This document shows positions 23,650 through 33,051 of a stretch of 64,000 nt of DNA, in pieces. The notes below the pieces were generated by a model. It searched no databases. It saw only the letters and a list, made by a program, of their open reading frames with translations, and was not told where the DNA came from. The stretch comes from Acidobacteriota bacterium (GTDB taxonomy: Bacteria > Acidobacteriota > Terriglobia > Acidiferrales > UBA7541): NCBI GenBank assembly GCA_003224085.1, contig QHYK01000093.1, forward strand, positions 1 to 64,000, given 5' to 3'. Within the stretch, counting starts at the first letter, position 1. Every line of letters begins with the position of its first letter. A program made the translations under genes and the position numbers.

Positions 23650-26600
23650 TCAGAAGGTTAGCCGCAGTGAAAACTGTTGTACCCGTTCCCTGGTCAGAGT
23701 GTTGGTGTACTGGCCGAAGCCGCCGTCGTCCGACCCGTTGTCGATAGAATTAGTGTCGAATCGCACTGAATTCGTGATGTTGAAAACATCCCAAGCAAAT
23801 TTCAGATTGAAACGCTCGGTGACCTTCCAAGACTTGGCCAGGCTCGCGTCGATTCCAAAAAAGCCTTGGCCGCGGAAAGTATTGCGGCTTCCGGCCTCGC
23901 CGGGAAACGCAAAGCGAAGTGGAGTAAGAGTCGCAGGAACGCCCGTTGTTATCGAAACACCGGCAACCACAGCCGCTGGGTCCGGAAAAGCGATGGGCGC
24001 CCCCGTTGTGGGATCGTGAAAAAGGCCCGATTGGACAGGGTCGGTCTTCACCATAAAGTCGTTGAACAAGAAATTGTTGGTAAAGCCGCGGGTGTCGACT
24101 ACGCTGAATGGCAACCCGCTTGTCCAGCGGCCTAGGCCCGATAACTGCCAGCCTCCGGTGATGGCATCCAACCCCGCACTTGCTTTGCTGCCCAGTGACT
24201 TGCCGCGCCCAAAGGGCAACTGGTAGACCCAATTTGTGGTGATGACATGCCGGATATCGAAATCCGACGGCGCATAGTTATGTCTGGGCCTCCAAGGGAC
24301 CTCAATGAAACTTCGAGTCGTGCTTCCTGGGCCAAGGCCGCTTCCTGTGGTAGATGTCGTGCCCTGGGAATTCGTGCGTTCGGCATCGGATCCCATGTCC
24401 GAAGATTTTCCGAACGTGTAACTAAAGTCCATTTGCAGTCCATGGCTCATCGGGTGGCGCAAGATGAATTGGCCGGCGTCATAGTTGCTGATCCCGATGG
24501 AGGACCACGCCATCAGGGAAGAGAATTGGGGATCCCAGAACGGAATCGGGGGCAACCCGAAACAAACAGGCGAGCCGCCGCCGTTCGCCAATTGCGTAGC
24601 GAGCAGGCCCAAACGGAACGGTGCTCCGATCTCCCTTCCAGGGCGATTGGCCCATCGGAAACCAGAGGGGCAGTTGGCGCTCCCTCCAGAGCCGGTGTAG
24701 ATATTCTGCGTGGCGCTGAATCCGTTGGCAGCGGCGGTGGGGAAGAGGTCCTCAAAGTAGGGAATTGGCGGAATCACGGCGTTGCGGTCTTCGCCGTGCG
24801 CCAAGGCGAATTGCGTCATTAACGTGGCTGCTGTGAAGTAATCCATACCTGACTTCGGGTCCACGAGATCGGTGGCGGCGGCAAGATCCAGCTGCTGCAG
24901 CAAATGCTTTCCGCGCCGCCCCACGTACGCAGCTTCAAACGTAAGTCCACCTTGGAGCTGGCGCTGTACAGAGAGGTCCATGGCAATGGAATAAGGCGTT
25001 TTGAGGCTGCCATCGATCCCATTGGAGTTGAAGGTAAATCCCGTTGTGTTTGGGTCGTCGGGCGGAGTTGCGGGGTAACTCACCCTGGACTGGGGAGGAG
25101 GTAGAATGTTGGTCGGTACACTCGTCCTGCCGAAATAACGTGGAGCGTCGTCCGGGGTAAGAATATTCGACGGGGCTGCTTGTGTGCTTGTCAGCCCGAA
25201 AGAGCCAAACTGAGTGAAGCCATCAACGATCCCTTCACCGAAGTGATCGTAGTACATGCCGATGCCGGCTCGGATAGAAGTCTTGCTGGGACCGCCGAAT
25301 AGGTTCCTCAAAAGACCATCCCGGAAGCCCGGTGAATACGCCAGAGAAAATCGGGGTGCGAAGTTGTCTTCGTTCATGGGCCAATAGGGTTTTCCTCCGC
25401 GGCCCTGGCCGGACGAAGCGAACGAAAACTCCGGCTGGTTGCCGAGACCCTGTCTCGCGGCGATCGCCCGGTTTTCAAACCACTGATGCAGATCGACCGT
25501 CGGCGCTACCTGTTGGCCATTCACTTCGTAAGGCGTTTGCAGAAGGCTGTGGCGCACACCCAAAGTTACCGTCAAGTTCGGCTTCAAGCGGTAGGACTCT
25601 TGCACATACCATTCGAATTCGTTGGCTTTGAAGTGGCGTGGGATCAGTTGAGCGATTGGCAAGAGTGTAGCTTGGATACCATCCTGCGAAACCTTGTAGT
25701 TGTTGTTGGCGTTGATAGTTGACAGCAGGCCGGCAACGCTGGTCACGGCGTTGTCATAGCTCGTGCCGAAGCAACCTCCCACTGCCGGGTAGCCGAACGC
25801 GGCAGGATCGAAGCTCTGGCCCGTACCTGCGATCGCGGCTTGGCTGATATTGCCTGCGCCGCTGGCGGCTGAAGCGAAGGACACCGCATTGGAAGCCGTG
25901 TTGTTGTGAATGATCCGCCAGTTCACTCCCAATTGCAGGGTATGTTTTCCCTTAATCCAGTTAACGTCGTCCAACAGGTTGTGAACAGGCACGTTGAGAA
26001 AAGTGCTGCGGTTTTCTGCAGTTAACGGGCTCAGGCCGGCGAAGTCGGAATAGGAGGCAGTTCCGGCACCCGCGACGTTTAATCCTTGCCGGATGTAGCC
26101 ATACCGGAGGTTGTTGATTAAGTTTTGTCCAATGGTCCACAAATGCCCGGCTGCCAGTCCTTTTGACGTGTCCGTTATCTCCGAACTCGGAACTTGCTTG
26201 GGAAGCTGGGGGCTGGCTGAAATCCTATCGCCCTGCTGAATGCCTCGAACAAAAAAGCGGCTGTGACTGGACATTTCGTAGTCCACTTTGGCGATATAGG
26301 TATTCAGGCTTGCTGGGTTAGGTGCAGAAAAAGTGAAGCCTCCCGTGTTGAGCCCGTCCCCGCCAGGAGCATTCGGCAAAGGGTAGGAATTGAACGTAGC
26401 GAGAGAGTTGGGGTCGGCGCCTGGTCCCCAAGGACAAGTCCCCTTCGATGTGCAATTCGGATCCATTGCGCCGAGGTCATCCTTGGGGCTGGCGTTCGGG
26501 CATTTGCCATTTGAAACAGAAATAGAGCCGCACAGAGTAACTACGTTCCCGCCCGTGTCCAGGTATTTCAAGTTGCCATCACGAAACGATTGCGTGGGCA

Positions 26601-27591
26601 CGGTTTGAAAGATTTGCTTATTCTCAGCCGTTCGCTGGCCTTCGTAGTTCAGGAAGTAGAATAGTCTGTCGCGCTTGATTGGACCTCCAACGGAAGCGCC
26701 AAAAGTGTTGCGGATCAACGGACCGGGTTTGTTCGGGAGGCCCGCCTGAAGCTCCGCGGTCTTGTTAAAGATATCGTTGGCATGACCGAAATTGGTTCGG
26801 TTGTATTCATAAATGCTCCCGTGAAGCTGGTTTGTGCCGCTCTTGGTTACGAGCACGACCTGGGCCCCCGATGAGCGCCCGTCCTCGGCATTGGCGTCAG
26901 TGGTAGTTACTCGGAACTCTTGCAGGGAGTCCAGCGTCGACCGCAAGACGCCCGTAAAAGCGTAACCTTGGCGCTGGTCGTTGTTATCGATTCCGTCTAA
27001 AGTCACATTGCTCTGATCCGAGCGTGCTCCTGCGACGGCACCGCTGCGGCTGTCGGTGTCGCGGTTCGAGCTGCTAATATTGTTGAACTTTTGGCCCAGG
27101 TACAGGACGCCGGGCTGCAGGCTCAGCAAGTCGGGAACATTCCGTCCTTCCATGGGCAGCGCTTGCACAGTTGTGTTGCTGACGGAGTTTCCGATCGTTG
27201 CGTCGGTTAGGTTTATGGTCTGCGCTTCCGTGCTGACCTCGACCGTAGTCTTTGACTCTTGAACCGAAAGCGCAAAATTGATCGTTGCAGGCTGGTTTAC
27301 CAGCAATTCAGCTTCTTTGGACTGAGTTCCAAAGCCCGCCATGGTGACTGTTACCGTATAGCGTCCCGGCGGGATTTGCAGGAAGCTGTATTCCCCGTTA
27401 GAGTCCGTAGTCCGGCTCATGTGCGCGCCAGTAGCCTTGTTGTCCAGCGCAACCTGTGCGTTCGGCACGACTCCCCCTGATGGATCGGTAACCGCTCCGC
27501 GTAGCGAGGTGAGCGCCGTCTGCGACTGAACGGAAACTACACAGGCAACAAAGAGTGCGAACAGGTGCAACACGTATATTAGATTTTTCAT
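23650..27591 (-). CDS. TonB-dependent receptor with N-terminal carboxypeptidase-regulatory domain (Oar-like)
   Basis: About 1313 residues from the ATG at 27589-27591, preceded by AGAGGG. Signal peptide (FALFVACVVSVQSQ), a carboxypeptidase-regulatory beta-sandwich (LRGAVTDPSGGVVPNAQVAL, YSFLQIPPGRYTVTVTMAGF, about 28-110), a plug with SVSNTTVQALPMEGRNVPDL and SNVTLDGIDNNDQR, then a very large beta-barrel ending in phenylalanine (FSLRLTF). These giant receptors are greatly expanded in Acidobacteriota and are thought to import or bind large oligomers; the substrate is not known here. The frame is intact. No partner SusD-like protein is present. Confidence 0.93.
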   Translation of the reverse strand: MKNLIYVLHLFALFVACVVSVQSQTALTSLRGAVTDPSGGVVPNAQVALDNKATGAHMSRTTDSNGEYSFLQIPPGRYTVTVTMAGFGTQSKEAELLVNQPATINFALSVQESKTTVEVSTEAQTINLTDATIGNSVSNTTVQALPMEGRNVPDLLSLQPGVLYLGQKFNNISSSNRDTDSRSGAVAGARSDQSNVTLDGIDNNDQRQGYAFTGVLRSTLDSLQEFRVTTTDANAEDGRSSGAQVVLVTKSGTNQLHGSIYEYNRTNFGHANDIFNKTAELQAGLPNKPGPLIRNTFGASVGGPIKRDRLFYFLNYEGQRTAENKQIFQTVPTQSFRDGNLKYLDTGGNVVTLCGSISVSNGKCPNASPKDDLGAMDPNCTSKGTCPWGPGADPNSLATFNSYPLPNAPGGDGLNTGGFTFSAPNPASLNTYIAKVDYEMSSHSRFFVRGIQQGDRISASPQLPKQVPSSEITDTSKGLAAGHLWTIGQNLINNLRYGYIRQGLNVAGAGTASYSDFAGLSPLTAENRSTFLNVPVHNLLDDVNWIKGKHTLQLGVNWRIIHNNTASNAVSFASAASGAGNISQAAIAGTGQSFDPAAFGYPAVGGCFGTSYDNAVTSVAGLLSTINANNNYKVSQDGIQATLLPIAQLIPRHFKANEFEWYVQESYRLKPNLTVTLGVRHSLLQTPYEVNGQQVAPTVDLHQWFENRAIAARQGLGNQPEFSFASSGQGRGGKPYWPMNEDNFAPRFSLAYSPGFRDGLLRNLFGGPSKTSIRAGIGMYYDHFGEGIVDGFTQFGSFGLTSTQAAPSNILTPDDAPRYFGRTSVPTNILPPPQSRVSYPATPPDDPNTTGFTFNSNGIDGSLKTPYSIAMDLSVQRQLQGGLTFEAAYVGRRGKHLLQQLDLAAATDLVDPKSGMDYFTAATLMTQFALAHGEDRNAVIPPIPYFEDLFPTAAANGFSATQNIYTGSGGSANCPSGFRWANRPGREIGAPFRLGLLATQLANGGGSPVCFGLPPIPFWDPQFSSLMAWSSIGISNYDAGQFILRHPMSHGLQMDFSYTFGKSSDMGSDAERTNSQGTTSTTGSGLGPGSTTRSFIEVPWRPRHNYAPSDFDIRHVITTNWVYQLPFGRGKSLGSKASAGLDAITGGWQLSGLGRWTSGLPFSVVDTRGFTNNFLFNDFMVKTDPVQSGLFHDPTTGAPIAFPDPAAVVAGVSITTGVPATLTPLRFAFPGEAGSRNTFRGQGFFGIDASLAKSWKVTERFNLKFAWDVFNITNSVRFDTNSIDNGSDDGGFGQYTNTLTRERVQQFSLRLTF

Positions 27592-28018
27592 CGCTTGTTT
27601 CCCTCTAGACTGGAATTGCGCGGTCTGATTTGTTCTGACCACTCGAGTACGCCGAGACCGCAGTTCTGGAGTGATCCTTAAGAGGAAGCTTCTGGAAGCA
27701 ACCTTGGATTTCGAATGAGACTCGTGGGTAGGGCGCAATAGTGGAATGGCCCGATCGAATAGCACTTCCCATCGAGAACCGCCAACTAACCTCCCACCGG
27801 TACCGTCACCCCATTAGAACCCTACAATAATCGTGGCAGGCTAGGGAAAGAGTGGCAGGCTGTCAAGCAAAATCTGCCATATGAGGCAAGGAGAGTCTTA
27901 ATGCATGTCTTTATGGAAGGCGTTTTGATGGACCGGTTCATTGGGCCGGGTTCCGTTGCATTCAGCCCCTGATACACAGAGTGCCCGAGATTCTGCCTTG
28001 CTTGCCAACTCAGCGGAA
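27592..28018. promoter_or_regulatory. Upstream region of the TonB-dependent receptor with a direct repeat
   Basis: GTGGCAGGCT occurs at 27833-27842 and 27852-27861, 19 bp apart. On the minus strand the second copy abuts TTGACA (complement of 27861-27866), a possible -35 for the receptor gene; the matching -10 (TAGCCT) is poor. The remainder shows no gene. Confidence 0.35.
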
Positions 28019-31000
28019 TTATTGGATCGTTACCCAGATGGTCGAATAGTGGGACACAGGCCCATTTGCAGCCTGGACACTGATATATTCCGTACCCGTG
28101 GCCACCACGTTGATCGTTGAGGATTGTGAGCCTTGATTTTGACTGTCGCCACTGTACTGCGCATAAATTTGATGCGTTCCCACAAGCGGCAGGCCTACTT
28201 GGCTTGATGCCGAACCGGCTACGATAGTTAGCGGTGGCGTGAGGGTTCCGTTGTTACCTTTCTCCCAGAATGTAATCGTGCCTGTGACAGCTTTCGTGGA
28301 CGTCACGCTTGCACTCAGAGTCACGGAAGGAGAAGTCCCCGCGGGCACCTTTGTCGCAGAGACTGTGATTGCAACCGAAGTGGGCCCTCCACCCCCGCCA
28401 ACCGTTCCTCCGCCCCCACAGCCAAATGCGTATAGCAGCCCAAAACCGGCCACCAGACCGAAAGCGAAACGCAAAATGCGATTCTGCCTTGGTAGAAGAA
28501 CCAGAAGCAACGCGACCAGGCACACCAGTTCAAGTCCTGGTTGCCAGCCCCGTCCGCCAGGCCAAGGAGGCCGCTTCACAGTGGGGGGAGCCAGAAGCAC
28601 CGCCGTCGAGGTGGCCGATGGAGGAAGAGTCGTTAGCGTTACGGTCACGGTGGCAGGCGTGCTGTTCGTAAGGTTCACGGAAGGTGGGCCGAACGAACAC
28701 GTGATCCCAACTGTCACCAACGTGCTGCAGGAGAAGGTGACCGTGCTGGCCAGGTTGTTCAAAGGCGTAATCGTTAGCTGCTGAGAACCCGTCTGGCCAG
28801 CGGTGGTTGTAAGATAGGCAGGGTCCGGCGCCATCGAAAAGTCCGGCAGAATGACCGTTATGAAGTTGCTGGTCGCCGAGACAGGAGCGTAATTGGAGTC
28901 GCCGGTGTAGTTGATGGAGAAGCCTTCACTATTCGAAGGCGTGACCGTGGCCGTCGCCTGAATTTCCCAATTTCCGCTTCCGTCAGGAGCGGTTGTGACC
29001 GTCAGCCCGTTTGTGATTTGCCCATCAGCATTGCCGTACAGAGAAATCGTACCGGTCGGTTTCAGAGAGACGTTCGACGCCGGGACCTTGGTATTAATCA
29101 CACCCGTTATTGTCACGGCGCTCCCGTAGTTCACGGTTGATGGACTAGCGCTTATGCTTGCCGTCGTGAGGTGGAGTACGTTCAAAGTGAACGCACTGCT
29201 CGCCGAAGGAGCATAATTCGAATCACCGCTGTATTGCGCGGTCAACGTGTGCGCGCCTGCCGTTGCTATCGTTACATTCGTGTAATTAGGATTGAGGCTG
29301 AACCCAGGTGCTGACCCATTCTGCCCAGGGAACCCGGTCACGGAAGAGGGGTTGCCCAACTGGGTTGTTCCATCGACGAAAGTAATCGTGCCGGTTGGAG
29401 CCGCACCCGACTGTGTCTGAGCGCTTCCATTTACTAGAACCTGAAATGGCAGGCCTTCTACAGGAGTGCTCACCAATGGCTGTGCCGTGGTCGTGGTCGG
29501 CGCAGGTGTGATGGTGAGCGCATAAGTGCTCGAGCTGGCGCCGTAGCTGTTGTCACCGCCGTAGCTGGCGGTCAGCAGGTGAGAGCCGCCAGAAAGCTGA
29601 ATAAGCTGGTCCTCGGTATAGCCTTCGCTATTGAGCGAGAATGTGCCGCCATCTAGAGCTGCTGCAGGCCCGCCGTTCAAAGAGTCCGTCCAGGTGATCG
29701 TTCCCGTGGGACAGCTCGGTGGGATACAGATTGGCTTGGCCGGAAAGGAGAGGGCCGCTTGCGCGTTGCCCACATCGATGCGAGCGAGGTAGGGAGAGCC
29801 GTATACCAAAGAGGTAGGCGAATTGCCCGTCTCCATACCCGTCTGGGGATCAAATGCGGGGATGCTTATCAAAGTCTTGCTCTTTTCGGCAGTGATGTTT
29901 ACCGGGATCCCGGGAGTGGAATCACTGGAGCCAAACGTCGCATCTCCTTGGTAGTGCGCCGTAAGGCTGTAAGAGCCGCCCGGCAAGATTATGCTGGTAC
30001 TGCTGGCGGTGCCATTCGCAAGAGTGAGAGCTTCGATCCCAAGGGATGCACTGAGATTTCCGGGCGTAGGATTCGGCGTGGCCATCAATGCGACCTGGCC
30101 TGTGGGAGTCCCGGTGGCGCCGGATCCAGCGCTCACATTGCTGCCGACACTGACCGGCGTACCATGCGCGACACTGATCGAAGTGACTGTTGCGCCGCTG
30201 ACGCTGGCGGCCAGCGTGGTCAAGGAAGGCAGGAATGTGATCGAGGACCAGTTGTTCACGAGGTTTTGGGCGTTCACCGAACCAAGACCCGTCGCTAGGT
30301 CATACCCGCTCCCCGTATTGTGGCCTGAAAGGATTCCATATTGATCGCTGGAATTTGATGTCGTGCAATTCGGGCTGCCTTTGGCACAGGGCATTGCGAT
30401 CGTTCCGGAGGTAATATCATTGAAAATGCATGTGCTCGCGGGCCCGTACTGGAATTACAGCTTGAGGCAGATTGTTTCGCGGCCAGCTTGTACAACGCGA
30501 CGTTGGCGTTGCCCTGTCTCGATTGGGTCTTTTGATTGACCATGGCCATAATGCCGGCAAACGCCGGGGCCGACGCCGAGGTTCCTCCAACACCCAGAAA
30601 ATTCGTCGTGCAGGGGCCAAGCGCTACGTCGGATTCACAAATAGCGTAAAAATCTCCGACGAAGCCGTCGCTCGCAAACAGAGACACATCCGGAACATCG
30701 CGCTGTCCATCGAGAGGAACGCCAGCTCCAATTTGCCAGGACGGTTTGGTGTAACCGCCCGCACAACTTGTAGGTGTTGGGCCAGAGGGAGTCGTGCAGC
30801 TGCTCTTGCCGCCACTACCGCCGATAGTATCCACGAGACCGGATAACCGCGCATTATTGCAATTTGTCTCTTCGTTCGTGCTGAAACCTATGCGAGGATC
30901 GCCGAGGATGGCGTTGCTACAGGAGTCGTTCCAGGTCGTTTCTGGGATGTAGCCCCTGGCAGACTGCTGCGTCCCCGGGTCATTTGTCGTGTTCCAATAG

Positions 31001-32373
31001 GTCGTTGGATTGAAAAAATCATTGAAATCCGTTCCACCGACCGCAATATTGTAAGGCGTCGAGGCCAATCCACTGACCTGTAAGCCTTTCAGGGCTGGCT
31101 CGGGCGTCAACCCCTGGTTAAAATCGCAACCAGCTGCGCCGTTGTCCCCAGAAGATACTAAAACAGTCATCCCCTGAGCCGCAGCCTGTTGCCAAAGGCT
31201 GTTGTAGAACTGGTTTCCGGATGTTCCCAGGTTCAGTTCACAGTCTCCAAAACTTTCGCTGAGGATGGGAGCCAAATTGTTGTCAACGATGTATACGGCA
31301 GAGAGGTCTACGCCCGCAGTGGTCTCGGTTGCCTGCGATACGACTAGCTTGATGGTCGCACCTTTGGCAACTCCCCCGGACCACTCTACGTCCAAGTCCG
31401 CTTCTGTCTCGAGGCCGGGAACAAGACCGGGATCGGGACCATTGACAACAACGACGGGGTCGTTCGCTGGGAGACCAAAGGAACTGCGAAAATCTCTCAC
31501 ATCTTGCACATTGATATTCGACTCGTTGGCAATCGCGATCGTTTGACCCGTGCCATCAATGGCAGGCGTTCCATTCCAGAGGGGCAGGAGGTTATAAATG
31601 GCGGCAAAATCATAGGGCACGAGACCGGAGCAATACAAAGGTTGGCCTGTATTCGGATTCGTGCCGCATTGGTAGCTCAGTTCAGGACTGGCGGGCTCCA
31701 TCAGCTTCACCTGACCTGTGTCTTTTGCTCGAGTGAACACTCCGACCAACCGATGCATCGCCTTCCGAGGGAAATTATGGAGACTGACAATCCCTGCAAC
31801 AGCCGGGGTCAACGCCGCCGGGATTCTGGGATCGCTCGCGTTTGCGAGATGCTTTTCTCCATGGAGCAAATACTGATGGATTTCTGTGTGAAAGGCATCA
31901 CGTACTTTGCCCACATTGCCGGAGAACTCGATCAGATTTCGCCCGGCGCCAACCTTAATATCCGCGAATCCATGCGCTGACAGCCACTGCGTAATGGTTT
32001 GGATGTCCGCATCGGACGGGCCAAACTGCTTGCCAAATTGTTCCGGCGTCAACCAGGCGTGGTAATTCGTTGAGGATTTATCCTCTTGTTGTTCGAGGAA
32101 GCGCTCCAAGGCGGCTTCCTGCTCAGGGCTGCGCTTTAGGAGCAGCAGCATGCGCTTCAAAGGCTGCGCGTCGGCAATGGGTCCTTGGTCAAACTCGGGG
32201 AGGGCCAGCGGATGGACGTTTCCCCGCAACATCACCAGATTCTTTTCATCGATGGCTTGCGTGATGCGCGCCGGAACAAAAGATGTTTGTGCTAGCACGC
32301 ACCGGAAAGAGACGAGCAGGAGAAAAACCAGAAGGATTGCACGTGTTGCCGAACTCGATTTCAGGAGTCGCAT
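28019..32373 (-). pseudogene. Sedolisin (S53, pro-kumamolisin type) protease with Ig-like repeats, one frameshift
   Basis: From the ATG at 32371-32373: signal peptide (AILLVFLLLVSFRCVLA), activation prodomain (RMLLLLKRSPEQEAALERFL, YHAWLTPEQFGKQFGPSDAD), S53 core with ETEADLDVEW (catalytic Glu/Asp), SSGDNGAAGC and GGTSASAPAFAGI (catalytic Ser). At about 30438-30446 one base is missing in GGGCCC; the next frame continues ASTCIFNDITSG, GYDLATGLGSVNAQNLVNNW (end of the S53 domain) and then several Ig-like repeats with TAxYxGD motifs, an FGCGGGG segment after a hydrophobic helix and a last repeat. Restored length is about 1450 residues. It may be an acid-acting extracellular protease; the shift could be an assembly error. 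Confidence 0.85.
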
Positions 32374-33051
32374 AAGTCCGCCCACTCTGCGGAGTCCGAT
32401 AGAGCCCATCCCAAGCGCCTTCGGCCACAATACGGAGACCCGCGGCTTAATTTCCGAGCGAGAACTCCTACGCGGACTTGGTCGGAGGCAAGACCGAAGG
32501 TCGTCGGCACAACACGGCCATCACCCTACTGCCAGTTTCGGTGCTAAATCACGACGCCGCGGCATGAGGGGTACTTGTCTCGGATCTATCACTCACTTCT
32601 GCCACAACGTCAAGGACGCGCAACTTGATAGCGCACGGAGCATTGCAGAACCATCCGGTGGACTCTGCACTGCGACCCTCGGGTATTCACCTGAGAGAAC
32701 TCCAAGATTCAAGACGGTTGCGTGCCTATGTCTTGCACCAAGAGTGCACCAATATCAGACCAGAAAGCTCAGCCCTACTCCGGACCTGCTGCCCGCGGAT
32801 AAGCACCCGCTTGACCGGAGAAATTGCTCTGGAAGCCGTGAAAACAGCCCGGTTCTGACCGTTATTAGTCAGTTCAGCACAGGGCCTGTTCGGAGCTGTT
32901 GCCAGCCGAAAGGCCTGAGGAGAAGCTAGGGACAACAGGCCTACTACTACTAGAACCATTGTTGGGGGTTCGCCTGCCGAGAAGAAGCGATCCTGCTGAG
33001 CCACGCTTGCTCACGAGGATCCCAAAAAAGACAAAGAAAAAGGGGACAAGC
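32374..33051. other. Divergent intergenic region, no gene recognised
   Basis: 678 bp between the sedolisin and kelch genes, expected to hold both promoters. No clear promoter pair, palindrome or conserved protein reading was seen. An AAAAGGGGAC sequence before 33052 is the ribosome binding site of the kelch gene. Confidence 0.4.
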
